Part shown: piece by piece, positions 47,471 to 56,239 of the stretch
Layout of the letters: each line of letters starts with the position of its first letter
Numbering within the stretch: the stretch's first letter is position 1
From: Nitrosospira multiformis
GTDB lineage: Bacteria > Pseudomonadota > Gammaproteobacteria > Burkholderiales > Nitrosomonadaceae
Length of the DNA: 64,000 nucleotides
Assembly: GCA_017306155.1 (NCBI GenBank)
Contig: JAFKJB010000004.1
Location: 144,083-208,082, forward strand
Direction of reading: 5' to 3'
Made by a program: the position numbers and the translations under genes
The notes under the pieces: model-generated
What the model was told of the DNA's origin: nothing
Databases searched by the model: none
Seen by the model: only the letters and a program-made list of their open reading frames with translations

Positions 47471-47947
47471 ATGACGCCGGCCAAATTGATAAAAACCGTT
47501 GTTGCAGCGCTGGATGAAATCAAGGCGCGCGACGTAGAAGTACTCGATGTCAAAAAACTGACAACCTTGTTCGATCGGATGATCATCGCCAGTGGAGATT
47601 CCACGCGGCAGGCACGGGCAATTGCGAGCAATGTGGTCGAGAAAGTCAAGGCGGCGGGTGGCATCGTTTACGGTGTGGAAGGCGAGGATAACGGGGAATG
47701 GATATTGGTTGACCTGGGTGACGTGCTGGTGCATGTCATGCAGACCGCGGTGCGCGCCCATTACAACCTCGAGGAGTTGTGGGCACAAGCTGCGAGGATC
47801 AATAAGATATCCGAGGGCTCGAGCAGGAAGAAGCCGCCTGCAAGACTACCTGTCGCTGAAGAGGAGGAGGCCGCGCCCGCGACCCCTGCCAGGACCGGAA
47901 AAGCCAGAGTCCCCCGGGCGAGGACGAATCCGGACGACGAGAGGTGA
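47471..47947 (+). CDS. rsfS: Ribosome silencing factor RsfS
   Basis: RsfS binds L14 on the 50S subunit and blocks subunit joining in starvation. The 158-residue product has the family core (1-110): [50 protein letters not shown] and FYxLEELW replaced by [11 protein letters not shown]. It then has an extra C-terminal tail of about 45 basic and acidic residues (Arg/Lys/Pro/Ala/Glu) absent from most RsfS. It starts 10 bases after nadD. Confidence 0.94.
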   Translation: MTPAKLIKTVVAALDEIKARDVEVLDVKKLTTLFDRMIIASGDSTRQARAIASNVVEKVKAAGGIVYGVEGEDNGEWILVDLGDVLVHVMQTAVRAHYNLEELWAQAARINKISEGSSRKKPPARLPVAEEEEAAPATPARTGKARVPRARTNPDDER

Positions 47948-48035
47948 AGGAAATATGGGAGCGAGCGCCAGATTCCCCGGCGTGGAAGTCGCTCGAACAA
48001 ACTCTTCCCGAAGCACCGGCAGATATATTTCCAGC

Positions 48036-48506
48036 ATGAAATTTCTCGTTTATGCGGTTGGACATAAAATGCCGGAGTGGATTGCCGCGGGTTTTCAGGA
48101 ATATGCCAGACGTATGCCGCGCGAGGCGGCCATCGAGCTTCTGGAGATCAAACCTGAAAGACGGGATAGCGGCAAAAAAATGGAACAGTTGCTGGCGGCC
48201 GAAGGCGTACGTATCCGCGCGCTGCTGCCTTCCAATTGCCGGCTTGTGGCAATGGATGAGCGTGGAAGCCAATGGACTACCGCCAGGCTGGCGCACGCCA
48301 TTGGCAGCTGGATGAAGGATGGGGGTGACACCGCGTTCCTCATTGGCGGCGCCGACGGGCTGGACCCGGCACTCAGGAATGCGGCGGATGAAGTCCTGGC
48401 GTTATCTGCCCTGACACTTCCTCATGGGCTGGTTCGAATTCTATTGGCGGAACAGCTTTACCGCGCGATATCGCTGATCAAGGGTCATCCGTATCATCGC
48501 GCATAA
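48036..48506 (+). CDS. rlmH: 23S rRNA pseudouridine-1915 N3-methyltransferase RlmH
   Basis: RlmH is the SPOUT methyltransferase that modifies pseudouridine 1915 in helix 69 of 23S rRNA. The 156-residue product starts [15 protein letters not shown] and has the knotted C-terminal motifs IGGADGLDP and [19 protein letters not shown] and ends HPYHRA. The open frame extends upstream into the rsfS region, but the family length fits ATG 48036. Confidence 0.96.
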   Translation: MKFLVYAVGHKMPEWIAAGFQEYARRMPREAAIELLEIKPERRDSGKKMEQLLAAEGVRIRALLPSNCRLVAMDERGSQWTTARLAHAIGSWMKDGGDTAFLIGGADGLDPALRNAADEVLALSALTLPHGLVRILLAEQLYRAISLIKGHPYHRA

Positions 48507-48556
48507 AAACAATAATGTAACAGAAGTAACTGCATTTCCGTAGCATTCACCTCGCC

Positions 48557-49180
48557 ATGATTTTTATGGAAAATCGCATCTATCTTGCTTCCCGCAGTCC
48601 CCGCAGGCAGGAATTATTGAAGCAGATCGGGGTGGATTTCATGGTTTTATCGTTGCGGGAAGCGTTGGAGCGGATACCGGACGTGGATGAAACTCCATTG
48701 CCGCGGGAATCGCCGCCGGAGTATGTCGAGCGGATTGCGCGCGTTAAAGCGGAAGCAGGACGAAAGCGGATGGGCGAGCGAGGCTGGGCAGATTTCCCGG
48801 TTTTGGGAGCAGATACAGCGGTAGTATCGAACGGCAGAATTTTTGGCAAGCCGGAAAATCCTCTCCACGCAAAGCAAATGCTGCAGGCGCTGTCCGGCCA
48901 GCTTCATCAAGTTTTGACCGCGGTGGCCATGGCAGGGGGAAATGGAACCCGGGTTTGCCTGTCCAGGTCGAGTGTCCGGTTCCGCAATCTCAGCGAGCAG
49001 GAAATCGGTCATTACCTCGCTTGCGGTGAAGCATATGACAAGGCAGGCGCTTATGCAATTCAGGGCAGGGCAGCGGTTTTTATCTCGGAGATTTCCGGCA
49101 GCTATAGCGGTGTTGTCGGATTGCCGCTGTGCGAGACGGCGCAATTGCTTGAAGAGTCCGGTATAAGAATATTTCAGTGA
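48557..49180 (+). CDS. maf: Maf-family nucleoside-triphosphate pyrophosphatase
   Basis: Maf proteins hydrolyse non-canonical or free pyrimidine nucleoside triphosphates (dTTP/UTP-type in the YhdE group). The 207-residue product has LASRSPRRQELLKQIG, VLGADTAVVSNGRIFGKP, and GAYAIQGRAAVFI. The start may be 48557 or 48566 (MENRIYLAS). It sits in the standard position between rlmH and rng. Confidence 0.94.
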   Translation: MIFMENRIYLASRSPRRQELLKQIGVDFMVLSLREALERIPDVDETPLPRESPPEYVERIARVKAEAGRKRMGERGWADFPVLGADTAVVSNGRIFGKPENPLHAKQMLQALSGQLHQVLTAVAMAGGNGTRVCLSRSSVRFRNLSEQEIGHYLACGEAYDKAGAYAIQGRAAVFISEISGSYSGVVGLPLCETAQLLEESGIRIFQ

Positions 49181-49204
49181 GCTGCAATAAAAGCTGGTTC
49201 TCCC

Positions 49205-50656
49205 ATGTCCTGTGAAATTCTTGTCAATGTTACCCCCCAGGAAACGCGTGTCGCGGTAGTCGAGCACGGCGCCGTCCAGGAGTTGCACATAGAACGCACC
49301 AGCAATTGCGGTATCGTGGGCAATATATACAACGGACGGGTAATCCGCGTGTTGCCGGGCATGCAGTCGGCTTTCGTGGATATCGGTCTTGATCGCGCTG
49401 CCTTTCTCCATCTTGCCGATATCTGGCGCTTGCGGCAGAGCGAAGACGCTGATAAACCGATTGAACAGCTGTTGCACGAGGGAAAAAATATCCTCGTCCA
49501 GGTTATCAAGGATTCCATCGGCGCCAAGGGCGCCCGCCTGTCGACTCAGGTCAGTATTGCGGGCCGTTTGCTGGTTTATCTGCCCCAGGTATCGCATATC
49601 GGCATTTCCCAGCGCATCGAGGATGAAACCGAACGGAAGTCGCTGCGTGAAAAACTGAAACAATTATTGCCGGCCGGGGAGAAAGGAGGATTTATTATTC
49701 GTACCGTGGCGGAAGCGGCAAGCGAACAGGAACTGCAAACGGACATCGAGTACCTGCACAAGCTGTGGCGCGACATCAAGGAAAAATCCCTGGTCCCCCA
49801 GCCCGCACTGCTGTATCAGGACCTGAATCTCAGTTTTCGCGTCCTGCGCGACTTCATCAGTGATGAGACGACCCGCATCCTGGTGGATTCGCGTGAAACT
49901 TTCCAGAAGATGGTGACCTTTGCACGGGTATACATGGCCAATGTAGTGGAGCGGCTTGACCATTACGCAGGTGAGCGCCCCTTGTTCGAGCTGTATGGGG
50001 TGGAAGATGAGATCGAGAAAGCCCTGGCGAGGCGCGTCGACCTGAAGTCCGGAGGTTATTTGATCATTGATCAGACCGAGGCGCTTACCACCATCGATGT
50101 AAATACTGGAGGATTCATTGGCGTACGCAGTTTTGACGATACCATTTTCAAAACGAATCTCGAAGCAGCCCAGATCATTGCGCGCCAACTCCGTCTTCGA
50201 AATTTGGGAGGCATTATCATTATCGATTTCATAGATATGGAGAGCGCGGAACACCAGAACGCCGTTCTTGGCGAATTCAAGAAGTCATTGATGAAAGACC
50301 GGACTCACATGACGGTGAATGGTTTCACCGCCTTGGGACTGGTAGAGATGACGCGCAAACGCACGCGGGAGAGTCTGGCGCACATTTTGTGTGAAACCTG
50401 CCCAGGCTGCCAGGGCCGCGGCAAAGTACGGACCGCCAAGACCATGTGCTATGAAATCCTGCGGGAACTGCTGCGGGAGTCCCGCCAGTTCGATACACGC
50501 GAATTCCGCATCGTGGCTTCACAGCAGGTAATCGATCTGTTTCTCGACGAAGAATCCCAAAGCCTGGCGCAACTTGCCGATTTTATCGCCAAGCCCATCA
50601 GCCTTCAGGTGGAGGGGACGTATACCCAGGAACAATATGATCTGATTCTGATGTAG
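49205..50656 (+). CDS. rng: Ribonuclease G
   Basis: RNase G is an endonuclease that matures the 16S 5-prime end and decays some mRNAs. The 483-residue product has an S1 domain (about 37-128), the 5-prime sensor, the catalytic DNase I-like region with IDVNTGGFIG, and the zinc-link cysteines CETCPGC. It lacks the long C-terminal degradosome scaffold of RNase E. The last 59 bases overlap, tail to tail, the acyltransferase gene on the other strand. Confidence 0.96.
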   Translation: MSCEILVNVTPQETRVAVVEHGAVQELHIERTSNCGIVGNIYNGRVIRVLPGMQSAFVDIGLDRAAFLHLADIWRLRQSEDADKPIEQLLHEGKNILVQVIKDSIGAKGARLSTQVSIAGRLLVYLPQVSHIGISQRIEDETERKSLREKLKQLLPAGEKGGFIIRTVAEAASEQELQTDIEYLHKLWRDIKEKSLVPQPALLYQDLNLSFRVLRDFISDETTRILVDSRETFQKMVTFARVYMANVVERLDHYAGERPLFELYGVEDEIEKALARRVDLKSGGYLIIDQTEALTTIDVNTGGFIGVRSFDDTIFKTNLEAAQIIARQLRLRNLGGIIIIDFIDMESAEHQNAVLGEFKKSLMKDRTHMTVNGFTALGLVEMTRKRTRESLAHILCETCPGCQGRGKVRTAKTMCYEILRELLRESRQFDTREFRIVASQQVIDLFLDEESQSLAQLADFIAKPISLQVEGTYTQEQYDLILM

Positions 50657-51470
50657 CAGGTTTCGCGGCAATAGTCACCTGGGGTCTGCTCTCCGGATGC
50701 TCATTTTCTATCCCGGACAGGCTGTTTCCTGTTTCCGGAAGGTTTCTTTTTATATCCTCTGCGATAACGTCATAGAGTGGCCGCAAGTTGGGTCGCATAC
50801 CTTCTATCGTTCCGCTGACACTCATCATCGAAGGAATGCGTATACCATGATGCTCGATGGGGTGACCAATATATTTGTGGTTGAAGCCCAGCTTGGCAAA
50901 GTGGTTGGCGAGCCGTTCCTCTGTCAGGACGAAAACCGTGTCTATCCCATTAATGCGGGCTAACTCGGTTGTTGCGAGGTAGAGCCCGATCGGGATGAAC
51001 GGAAAACGGGACTGGTGTGGAGTGCCAAAATCCTCACCGGAAATGCTGACCGGACTGCTTCCCTCCCCTTTACGTCGCCGGTAGCCCGTGACAACCGCAA
51101 GGCGAGAAACCTCTGCGATGTTATCACGTGGCAGTTTTGTGGGGTCGACGATGGAGCGGTCCAGCACTGCAGCGCAGGTTTTTTCAAAGGGAAGCTTGTA
51201 TTGTGGGTCCCCGAGACGACTCAGCACGATTCTGGTACAACCGACAAACTCCTCTGTCTTTACATGGCGCATCAGGAGATGCAGCGAGTTAACGTCATGC
51301 TCATCGATTTCCCGCCGATCAGGGCGGATTGATTCAAATTCGAGGTCTTCGCAATAAACCTGATGCCGAATGCGATAAACCTCCTCTTTCAGCGTGTTCG
51401 AGAATGCCGGTATGATTTCGAAGTATTGTTTGAAGGCATTGCCCAGATTAAATTTTTCGGGTGAGAACAT
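50598..51470 (-). CDS. PEP-CTERM/exosortase-associated acyltransferase (FeeM-type N-acyl amino acid synthase relative)
   Basis: The 290-residue product has an N-acyltransferase (GNAT-like) fold related to acyl-homoserine-lactone synthases and to the FeeM N-acyl amino acid synthases. Landmarks are LKEEVYRIRHQVYCEDLEF near residue 30, HLLMRHVKTEEFVGCTRIV, EVSRLAV, and PIGLYLATTELARINGID. The family named for the PEP-CTERM/exosortase system is known to make long-chain N-acyl amino acids in tested members; the product here is inferred. The ATG 51470 has AGAGG upstream; a TTG at 51485 is possible. It starts the accessory locus, and PEP-CTERM substrates lie 10 kb to the right. Confidence 0.85.
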   Translation of the reverse strand: MFSPEKFNLGNAFKQYFEIIPAFSNTLKEEVYRIRHQVYCEDLEFESIRPDRREIDEHDVNSLHLLMRHVKTEEFVGCTRIVLSRLGDPQYKLPFEKTCAAVLDRSIVDPTKLPRDNIAEVSRLAVVTGYRRRKGEGSSPVSISGEDFGTPHQSRFPFIPIGLYLATTELARINGIDTVFVLTEERLANHFAKLGFNHKYIGHPIEHHGIRIPSMMSVSGTIEGMRPNLRPLYDVIAEDIKRNLPETGNSLSGIENEHPESRPQVTIAAKPATSESDHIVPGYTSPPPEG

Positions 51471-51485
51471 GTTTTGCCTCTGCAA

Positions 51486-52084
51486 CCGCTTTTTATCTGG
51501 CGGAATGGTTGTTTTTCAGATCAAGATCATTTGAAAGGTTTGCTAGGTAGATATCGTCAATTGCCGATCTATTCTGCCGCTAGTCCAAGATCAGGTAGCC
51601 GGATGCGGTTTTTCTTCAATCAGTCGTGCTTCTTCGCGATAGGGATGCAGGGCGAATTGTCGACAAAGGCACTCATCTTTTTACCAACCTCCTATAACCG
51701 CTGATATTCCGGCTTGTACTATTTAACGGAATCAGCTCAGATATCTTGAGTATTTTCATCCATTATTCCCGCATTTTTGTGGGCGTCCTGCGACTCTGGG
51801 CAAGACAACAGCGATAAATCAGGCAGTAGTGAGAGTGAGAGCGGCGGAGACTTGAGTGTTAAAACGGATAGAGACTGGTTGTTTTCTACGAGACAGTGAT
51901 AGCAGCGGGGGAAACGTTGGTTTGTATATGGGAAGCCGAGAGCCCGGGAGGTGGAGGAGATTTAAAGATCGGCAGATTCTGTTTTAATACTCTCAGCTGT
52001 GTTGGCGATGTCAGAGAATGATGCGATGGTCCACGACCATGGGGCATGCGGAAACGCGGACTCATTCCCTTGTATGATAGCCCC
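51486..52084. other. Intergenic region between the acyltransferase and LolA-like genes
   Basis: About 600 bases without a convincing gene; frames are short and motif-free. The promoter of the acyltransferase gene should lie in the left part. Base composition is more AT-rich than the flanking housekeeping genes, as expected at the edge of an accessory locus. Confidence 0.45.
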
Positions 52085-52849
52085 TTACTGTTCCAGTTTT
52101 TTCAAATAATCCTTGGTGAAAATTTTATCAGGAAGGTCTCGCAGTTTCATCCCGGAATAGGTAAGAACTGATACTTCTCCAGTGCGAAGTGCATCCGTCA
52201 TTACCAGACGGGTTGGCCGTTGCTTTCCCAGTATCGGCAGAAAATTCTCATACCGGGCCGTTTTAAGCAACCGATCAGACAGTGAGTAGAACTCGGCACG
52301 GTATGGCCAAAAATTCGATTGCTGTACCCAATATAAGACTTTATGATACGTAACACTACGATCGATGCCGATCAGCTCAAGTACGTAGTATTTTTCGCCG
52401 TCAATGGTATCAGTGCGCAATATCGTAGGATTGTAATCACCCGCGAAGTTTGCTCGCGCCAGGTCCCCATTGGCAACCTGGCCAGTCAGTCTCTGTGACA
52501 ACGAAAGGCGGATCGGCTGGGAAACCTCGGGCATAAATACCCATAAATCACGCCCTTTCATGAGTAGAATCTGGCCGCGTTCCGAAGCAGGGGCAGTGGT
52601 CATTACTACGCTGTTTTCGTTACCCTTGGACAGGACTCGATATTCACGTCCTTCTTCTGGTTGATCGGGGGCAGTGGTACTGATGCTCACGTCAACCTGG
52701 AAACTTTCTCGAGGGAATCGTATCTGGTCTGCTTCTTGCAAGATACTTTGAGCTAATTCTGCGCTATCAGACTCCGCAAATGAATCGGATGCTACAGGGA
52801 CGAGCAGGAAAGTCACTAGAAAGAGACATTGTGTCAGTATTTTTCGCAT
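52085..52849 (-). CDS. LolA-like outer-membrane lipoprotein-sorting protein
   Basis: The 254-residue product has a Sec signal peptide (about 1-26, ending SFAES) and a LolA/LppX-type domain annotated in relatives as outer-membrane lipoprotein-sorting protein: VSKGNENSVVMTTAP-like strand region, GRDLWVFMPEVSQPIRLS, AGDYNPTILRTD, RYENFLPILGKQRPTRLVMTD. This fold binds an acyl chain in a half-barrel. I start it at 52849 because TAGGAG lies just upstream; the longer frame would overlap the divergent ABC gene. It is probably the periplasmic carrier working with the ABC system next to it. Confidence 0.82.
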   Translation of the reverse strand: MRKILTQCLFLVTFLLVPVASDSFAESDSAELAQSILQEADQIRFPRESFQVDVSISTTAPDQPEEGREYRVLSKGNENSVVMTTAPASERGQILLMKGRDLWVFMPEVSQPIRLSLSQRLTGQVANGDLARANFAGDYNPTILRTDTIDGEKYYVLELIGIDRSVTYHKVLYWVQQSNFWPYRAEFYSLSDRLLKTARYENFLPILGKQRPTRLVMTDALRTGEVSVLTYSGMKLRDLPDKIFTKDYLKKLEQ

Positions 52850-52907
52850 CTTGGCTCCTATGTCTATCTCGGTTACCCCTCGAGTTACAAATTTCGCGAT
52901 AATTCCC

Positions 52908-53621
52908 ATGAATAACGTTGTACGACTTGAGCATGTTTTCAAACATTACACCTTCGGTGAGCAGCAAGTCCAGGCACTGATAGATGTCACATTAAATATT
53001 AACCATGGCGACTTCCTTGCGATCGCCGGTCCGTCGGGTAGCGGCAAGTCCACGCTTCTCAATCTGATCGGTTGTATCGATATTCCCTCGCGGGGAAAAA
53101 TATTTATCGCTGATCAGGACGTTGCCGGGCGAACACCTGATCAGCTTGCCGAGTTAAGAGCTCGAACCATCGGTTTTATTTTTCAAACGTTCAATCTGTT
53201 GCCGGTTCTATCAGCGGAAGAGAACGTGGAGTATCCCTTACTGCAATTTAAGGAATTGAGCGCCAAGGAGCGCCGCCTCCGTGTTGCTGAATATCTTGGT
53301 ATCGTAGGTCTCTCCAAATTTGCGCGCCATCGGCCTAACCAGCTCAGCGGCGGACAACGGCAACGGGTTGCGATTGCACGCGCTCTGACAACACAGCCAA
53401 AGATCGTATTGGCAGATGAACCTACCGCTAATCTCGATCATAAGACTGGAGAAGGTGTCTTACAATTAATGAAGGAGATTAACGGCAGTTTCAAGACAAC
53501 CTTTATTTTTTCAACCCATGATCCACGTGTGATGTCAATGGCAAGCAGGCTAGTGCATATCGAGGACGGCCAGGTCGTCGGGGAGGATGTCAAGGAGGAC
53601 GAGAAAGACCCTGGTGGTTGA
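52908..53621 (+). CDS. ABC transporter ATP-binding protein, LolD/MacB type
   Basis: The 237-residue product has Walker [10 protein letters not shown] (41-49), the LolD/MacB-type Q-loop IFQTFNLLP, signature LSGGQ (146-150) and Walker [12 protein letters not shown] (about 167-177). Enzymes of this group drive mechanotransmission or lipoprotein release rather than classical channel transport. Its two permeases are probably those at 57385-58596 and 58622-59839, 3.8 kb away on the other strand. ATG 52908 fits the family start; it is divergent from the LolA-like gene by 58 bases. Confidence 0.93.
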   Translation: MNNVVRLEHVFKHYTFGEQQVQALIDVTLNINHGDFLAIAGPSGSGKSTLLNLIGCIDIPSRGKIFIADQDVAGRTPDQLAELRARTIGFIFQTFNLLPVLSAEENVEYPLLQFKELSAKERRLRVAEYLGIVGLSKFARHRPNQLSGGQRQRVAIARALTTQPKIVLADEPTANLDHKTGEGVLQLMKEINGSFKTTFIFSTHDPRVMSMASRLVHIEDGQVVGEDVKEDEKDPGG

Positions 53622-53667
53622 GCTCTTCAGACAATGAATAACAGCATGGTTTTTCAAGCGGACCCCT

Positions 53668-55338
53668 GTGAGTCGGATGGCATACAGGCGTAGAATAGAA
53701 CCCTACTTGTTCGCTGCAGGTCTGGTTGCATGCCCGCCACATGGTTTTGCAGAAATCCTTTCTCCGGTACGCGCAATGCCGCCATTATTCTCTTCCGTTC
53801 AAGATAAAGATAATGGGGATGTGAAATTATTTCTTTCCTTGTCTTTATCGATGTCCTCGTCGTCACTTCGTCAGAATGTGGGGCTGGGGGGCGAGAGCAG
53901 TTATGTCGAGCATCTTGACGAAAATATGCGGCGGTCAACTCCTGGCGAAGCACTTCGCATTTCTCTGTCGCCATCCCTGTCTTCTCTTTCAACCGGCTCG
54001 TTGATTGATGAGGAGGAAACGGATTTGGCTGCACTGGACGGCGATAATAGCAAAGATGAGTTCACATCGCGCGAATCGCTGTTTGGAGAAGCTGCACCGC
54101 CAAAAGATAAAAAGTCCACGGTACCCCTGTGGAGGCAATTGGTGACGGGATGGAAAGGGTTCTCCCAATTGGAAATTGCGGATACTTATACCAGCCCGGA
54201 GCATTTGTCCAAGGCGAAGCTTCGAACCGAGTTGTCTCGCACCGGACAATTCAACGAGCACATAAAATGGAAAATCAGCGGCCGGTTCGATTATGACGCT
54301 GCCTATGACATATCATCCAATTTTTATCCGGAGGCGGTTCGCCAGAATCAGCGTGCCCAGTTTTTTGTTCGGGAAAATTATGTGGATGTTTCCGCCGGTA
54401 ACTTCGATTTCCGGCTTGGGCGCCAGCATGTCATATGGGGGGAAATGGTAGGCCTGTTTTTTGCTGATGTCGTGTCAGCAAAAGATCTGCGCGAATTTGT
54501 CCTGCCATCATTCGATATAATACGCATTCCCCAGTGGGCAGTGCGCGCGGAATACACGAGAAACGATACGCATGCGGAAGTAGTGTGGATTCCCGTGCCC
54601 ACACTGGACGAGATCGGGAGACCCGGCGCAGATTTTTATCCCGGCCCATTACGCGGAATTGCATCCTACCTCCCCGAGGACCGTTCCGGGCGCAATGTTG
54701 CCAACTCGAATTATGGAATTCGCTTGTCGCAGCTTATAAACGGCTGGGATGTTTCGGCTTTTTATTACAACAGTCTCGACGCTTCACCCACCTTCTATCG
54801 AGTCAGCGGTCCGGCTGAACCGATTGTGTTCCAGCCGCGCCATGACCGGATCGATCAGGCCGGGGCAACGCTTGCAAAGGATTTTGGTTCTGTCGTTCTG
54901 AAAGGAGAGCTGATCTATACGGATGGGCGCAAGTTCAACACTGTTCGGCCTGTCGCGATAGATGGGCTGGTGAAGCAGAATACGCTGGATTACGTGGTGG
55001 GTCTGGATTTCACCCTGCCGGCCGAAACCCGCTTGAATCTGCAGTTCTTTCAACGCATTTTTTTCGCGCATGATCCGGACATCGTTTCCAAACAACTGGA
55101 AAGTGGAGCCAGCATATTACTTAATAGCAAGCTCTGGAATAAGGTTGAAGCACAAGCCTTGCTGATTCACAGCCTGAATCGCAGCGACTGGATGTTTCGC
55201 CCCAGGTTATCCTGGAACTTCGAGAGGAACTGGCGCTGGGCAATCGGTGCGGATGTTTTTGGAGGACAGCCTATCGGCTTGTTCGGTCGTTTCGACCGTA
55301 GCGACCGCGTCTATACCGAATTGCGTTATTCATTCTGA
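53668..55338 (+). CDS. DUF1302-type outer-membrane protein
   Basis: The 556-residue product has a signal peptide (about 1-28) and a beta-strand-rich region resembling DUF1302: LGRQHVIWGEMVG, DVVSAKDLREFVLPSFD, IPQWAVRAEYT, WIPVPTLDE. It ends in Phe (ELRYSF), as outer-membrane barrels do. A Ser-rich low-complexity insert at about 50-118 (LSLSLSMSSSSL, SPSLSSLSTGSL) precedes the barrel and is not a usual part of the family. The start is GTG 53668 or ATG 53677. It follows the ABC ATPase by 46 bases, and may be the outer-membrane exit or receptor of the system. Confidence 0.8.
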   Translation: MSRMAYRRRIEPYLFAAGLVACPPHGFAEILSPVRAMPPLFSSVQDKDNGDVKLFLSLSLSMSSSSLRQNVGLGGESSYVEHLDENMRRSTPGEALRISLSPSLSSLSTGSLIDEEETDLAALDGDNSKDEFTSRESLFGEAAPPKDKKSTVPLWRQLVTGWKGFSQLEIADTYTSPEHLSKAKLRTELSRTGQFNEHIKWKISGRFDYDAAYDISSNFYPEAVRQNQRAQFFVRENYVDVSAGNFDFRLGRQHVIWGEMVGLFFADVVSAKDLREFVLPSFDIIRIPQWAVRAEYTRNDTHAEVVWIPVPTLDEIGRPGADFYPGPLRGIASYLPEDRSGRNVANSNYGIRLSQLINGWDVSAFYYNSLDASPTFYRVSGPAEPIVFQPRHDRIDQAGATLAKDFGSVVLKGELIYTDGRKFNTVRPVAIDGLVKQNTLDYVVGLDFTLPAETRLNLQFFQRIFFAHDPDIVSKQLESGASILLNSKLWNKVEAQALLIHSLNRSDWMFRPRLSWNFERNWRWAIGADVFGGQPIGLFGRFDRSDRVYTELRYSF

Positions 55339-55381
55339 TGATCAGGCAAACGTTCTCTTATTGAATTCTTGGATTCTATCG

Positions 55382-56239
55382 ATGCTATCCTTTGATTACA
55401 ATGAAGCTTTTTCCAGGAACATTGGCTGGCTGACTCGACAGGAGCAGGCTCAGTTGCGTCATAAGCGGGTAGCTATTGCCGGCCTCGGCGGAGTGGGCGG
55501 TGTTCATCTATTGACGCTTTGCCGGCTGGGGATAGGCAGATTTCATTTGGCAGATTTTGATACTTTCGATCTGGCGAACTGCAATCGCCAAGCGGGCGCA
55601 ACTTTGAGTAATCTGGGGCGGGGGAAGCTTGACGTTATGACCCGCCAAGCCCTGGATATCAATCCTGAGCTTCAAATTAAAGGGTTTGCCGACGGCATTA
55701 CCGCTGACAATCTGGATGATTTTTTGAAAGGGGTTGATATTTATATCGACGGGCTTGATTTTTTCGCTTTTCAAGCACGCCAACAGGTCTTTTCCGCATG
55801 CACAGCAAAAAGCATTCCTGCCGTTACTGCGGCGCCCTTGGGCATGGGTGCAGCAGTGCTCAATTTTTTGCCCGGAGGCATGACTTTCGATGATTATTTC
55901 CGCCTGGACGATGGTACCGAAGCGGAAAAACCGGTGCGGTTCCTCCTGGGGCTTGCTCCCGCCCGGCTGCAAATGGCCTATCTGGCCGATCCTACTACAG
56001 TTGATCTGCCAAATCATAAGGGACCCTCCACCATCATGGCATGTCAGCTCTGTGCTGGAGTGGCAGCGACTGAAGCCTTGAAAATCCTCCTTGCCCGTGG
56101 CTCGATCAGGACAGCACCTAAGGGTTATCATTTCGATGCCTATCGGAACAGACTGGCGCTGACTTCGCGGCCAGGTGGCAATCGCCACCCCTTGCAGCGT
56201 CTCGCCATTGCCCTTGCCAAACGGAAACTGGGAATATAA
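55382..56239 (+). CDS. ThiF/MoeB/E1-like adenylating enzyme
   Basis: E1-like enzymes of this superfamily activate a carboxylate, usually a protein C-terminus, as an acyl-adenylate. The 285-residue product has the ATP-binding GLGGVGG (34-40), LADFDTFDLANCNRQ (Asp near 58, Asn and Arg near 68-69) and the conserved GKLDVM. A single CxxC (Cys 221/224, ACQLC) is visible; the paired zinc CxxC of MoeB is not. No ubiquitin-like partner (ThiS/MoaD) is adjacent. The in-frame ATG at 55247 lies inside the DUF1302 gene. The stop TAA directly abuts the GTG of the nitroreductase gene, so the two are likely translated together. Confidence 0.88.
   Translation: MLSFDYNEAFSRNIGWLTRQEQAQLRHKRVAIAGLGGVGGVHLLTLCRLGIGRFHLADFDTFDLANCNRQAGATLSNLGRGKLDVMTRQALDINPELQIKGFADGITADNLDDFLKGVDIYIDGLDFFAFQARQQVFSACTAKSIPAVTAAPLGMGAAVLNFLPGGMTFDDYFRLDDGTEAEKPVRFLLGLAPARLQMAYLADPTTVDLPNHKGPSTIMACQLCAGVAATEALKILLARGSIRTAPKGYHFDAYRNRLALTSRPGGNRHPLQRLAIALAKRKLGI

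Noticed and set aside
48647-49663. 338-codon minus-strand open frame
   Set aside because: Antisense to both maf and rng; crossing two real genes argues against it.
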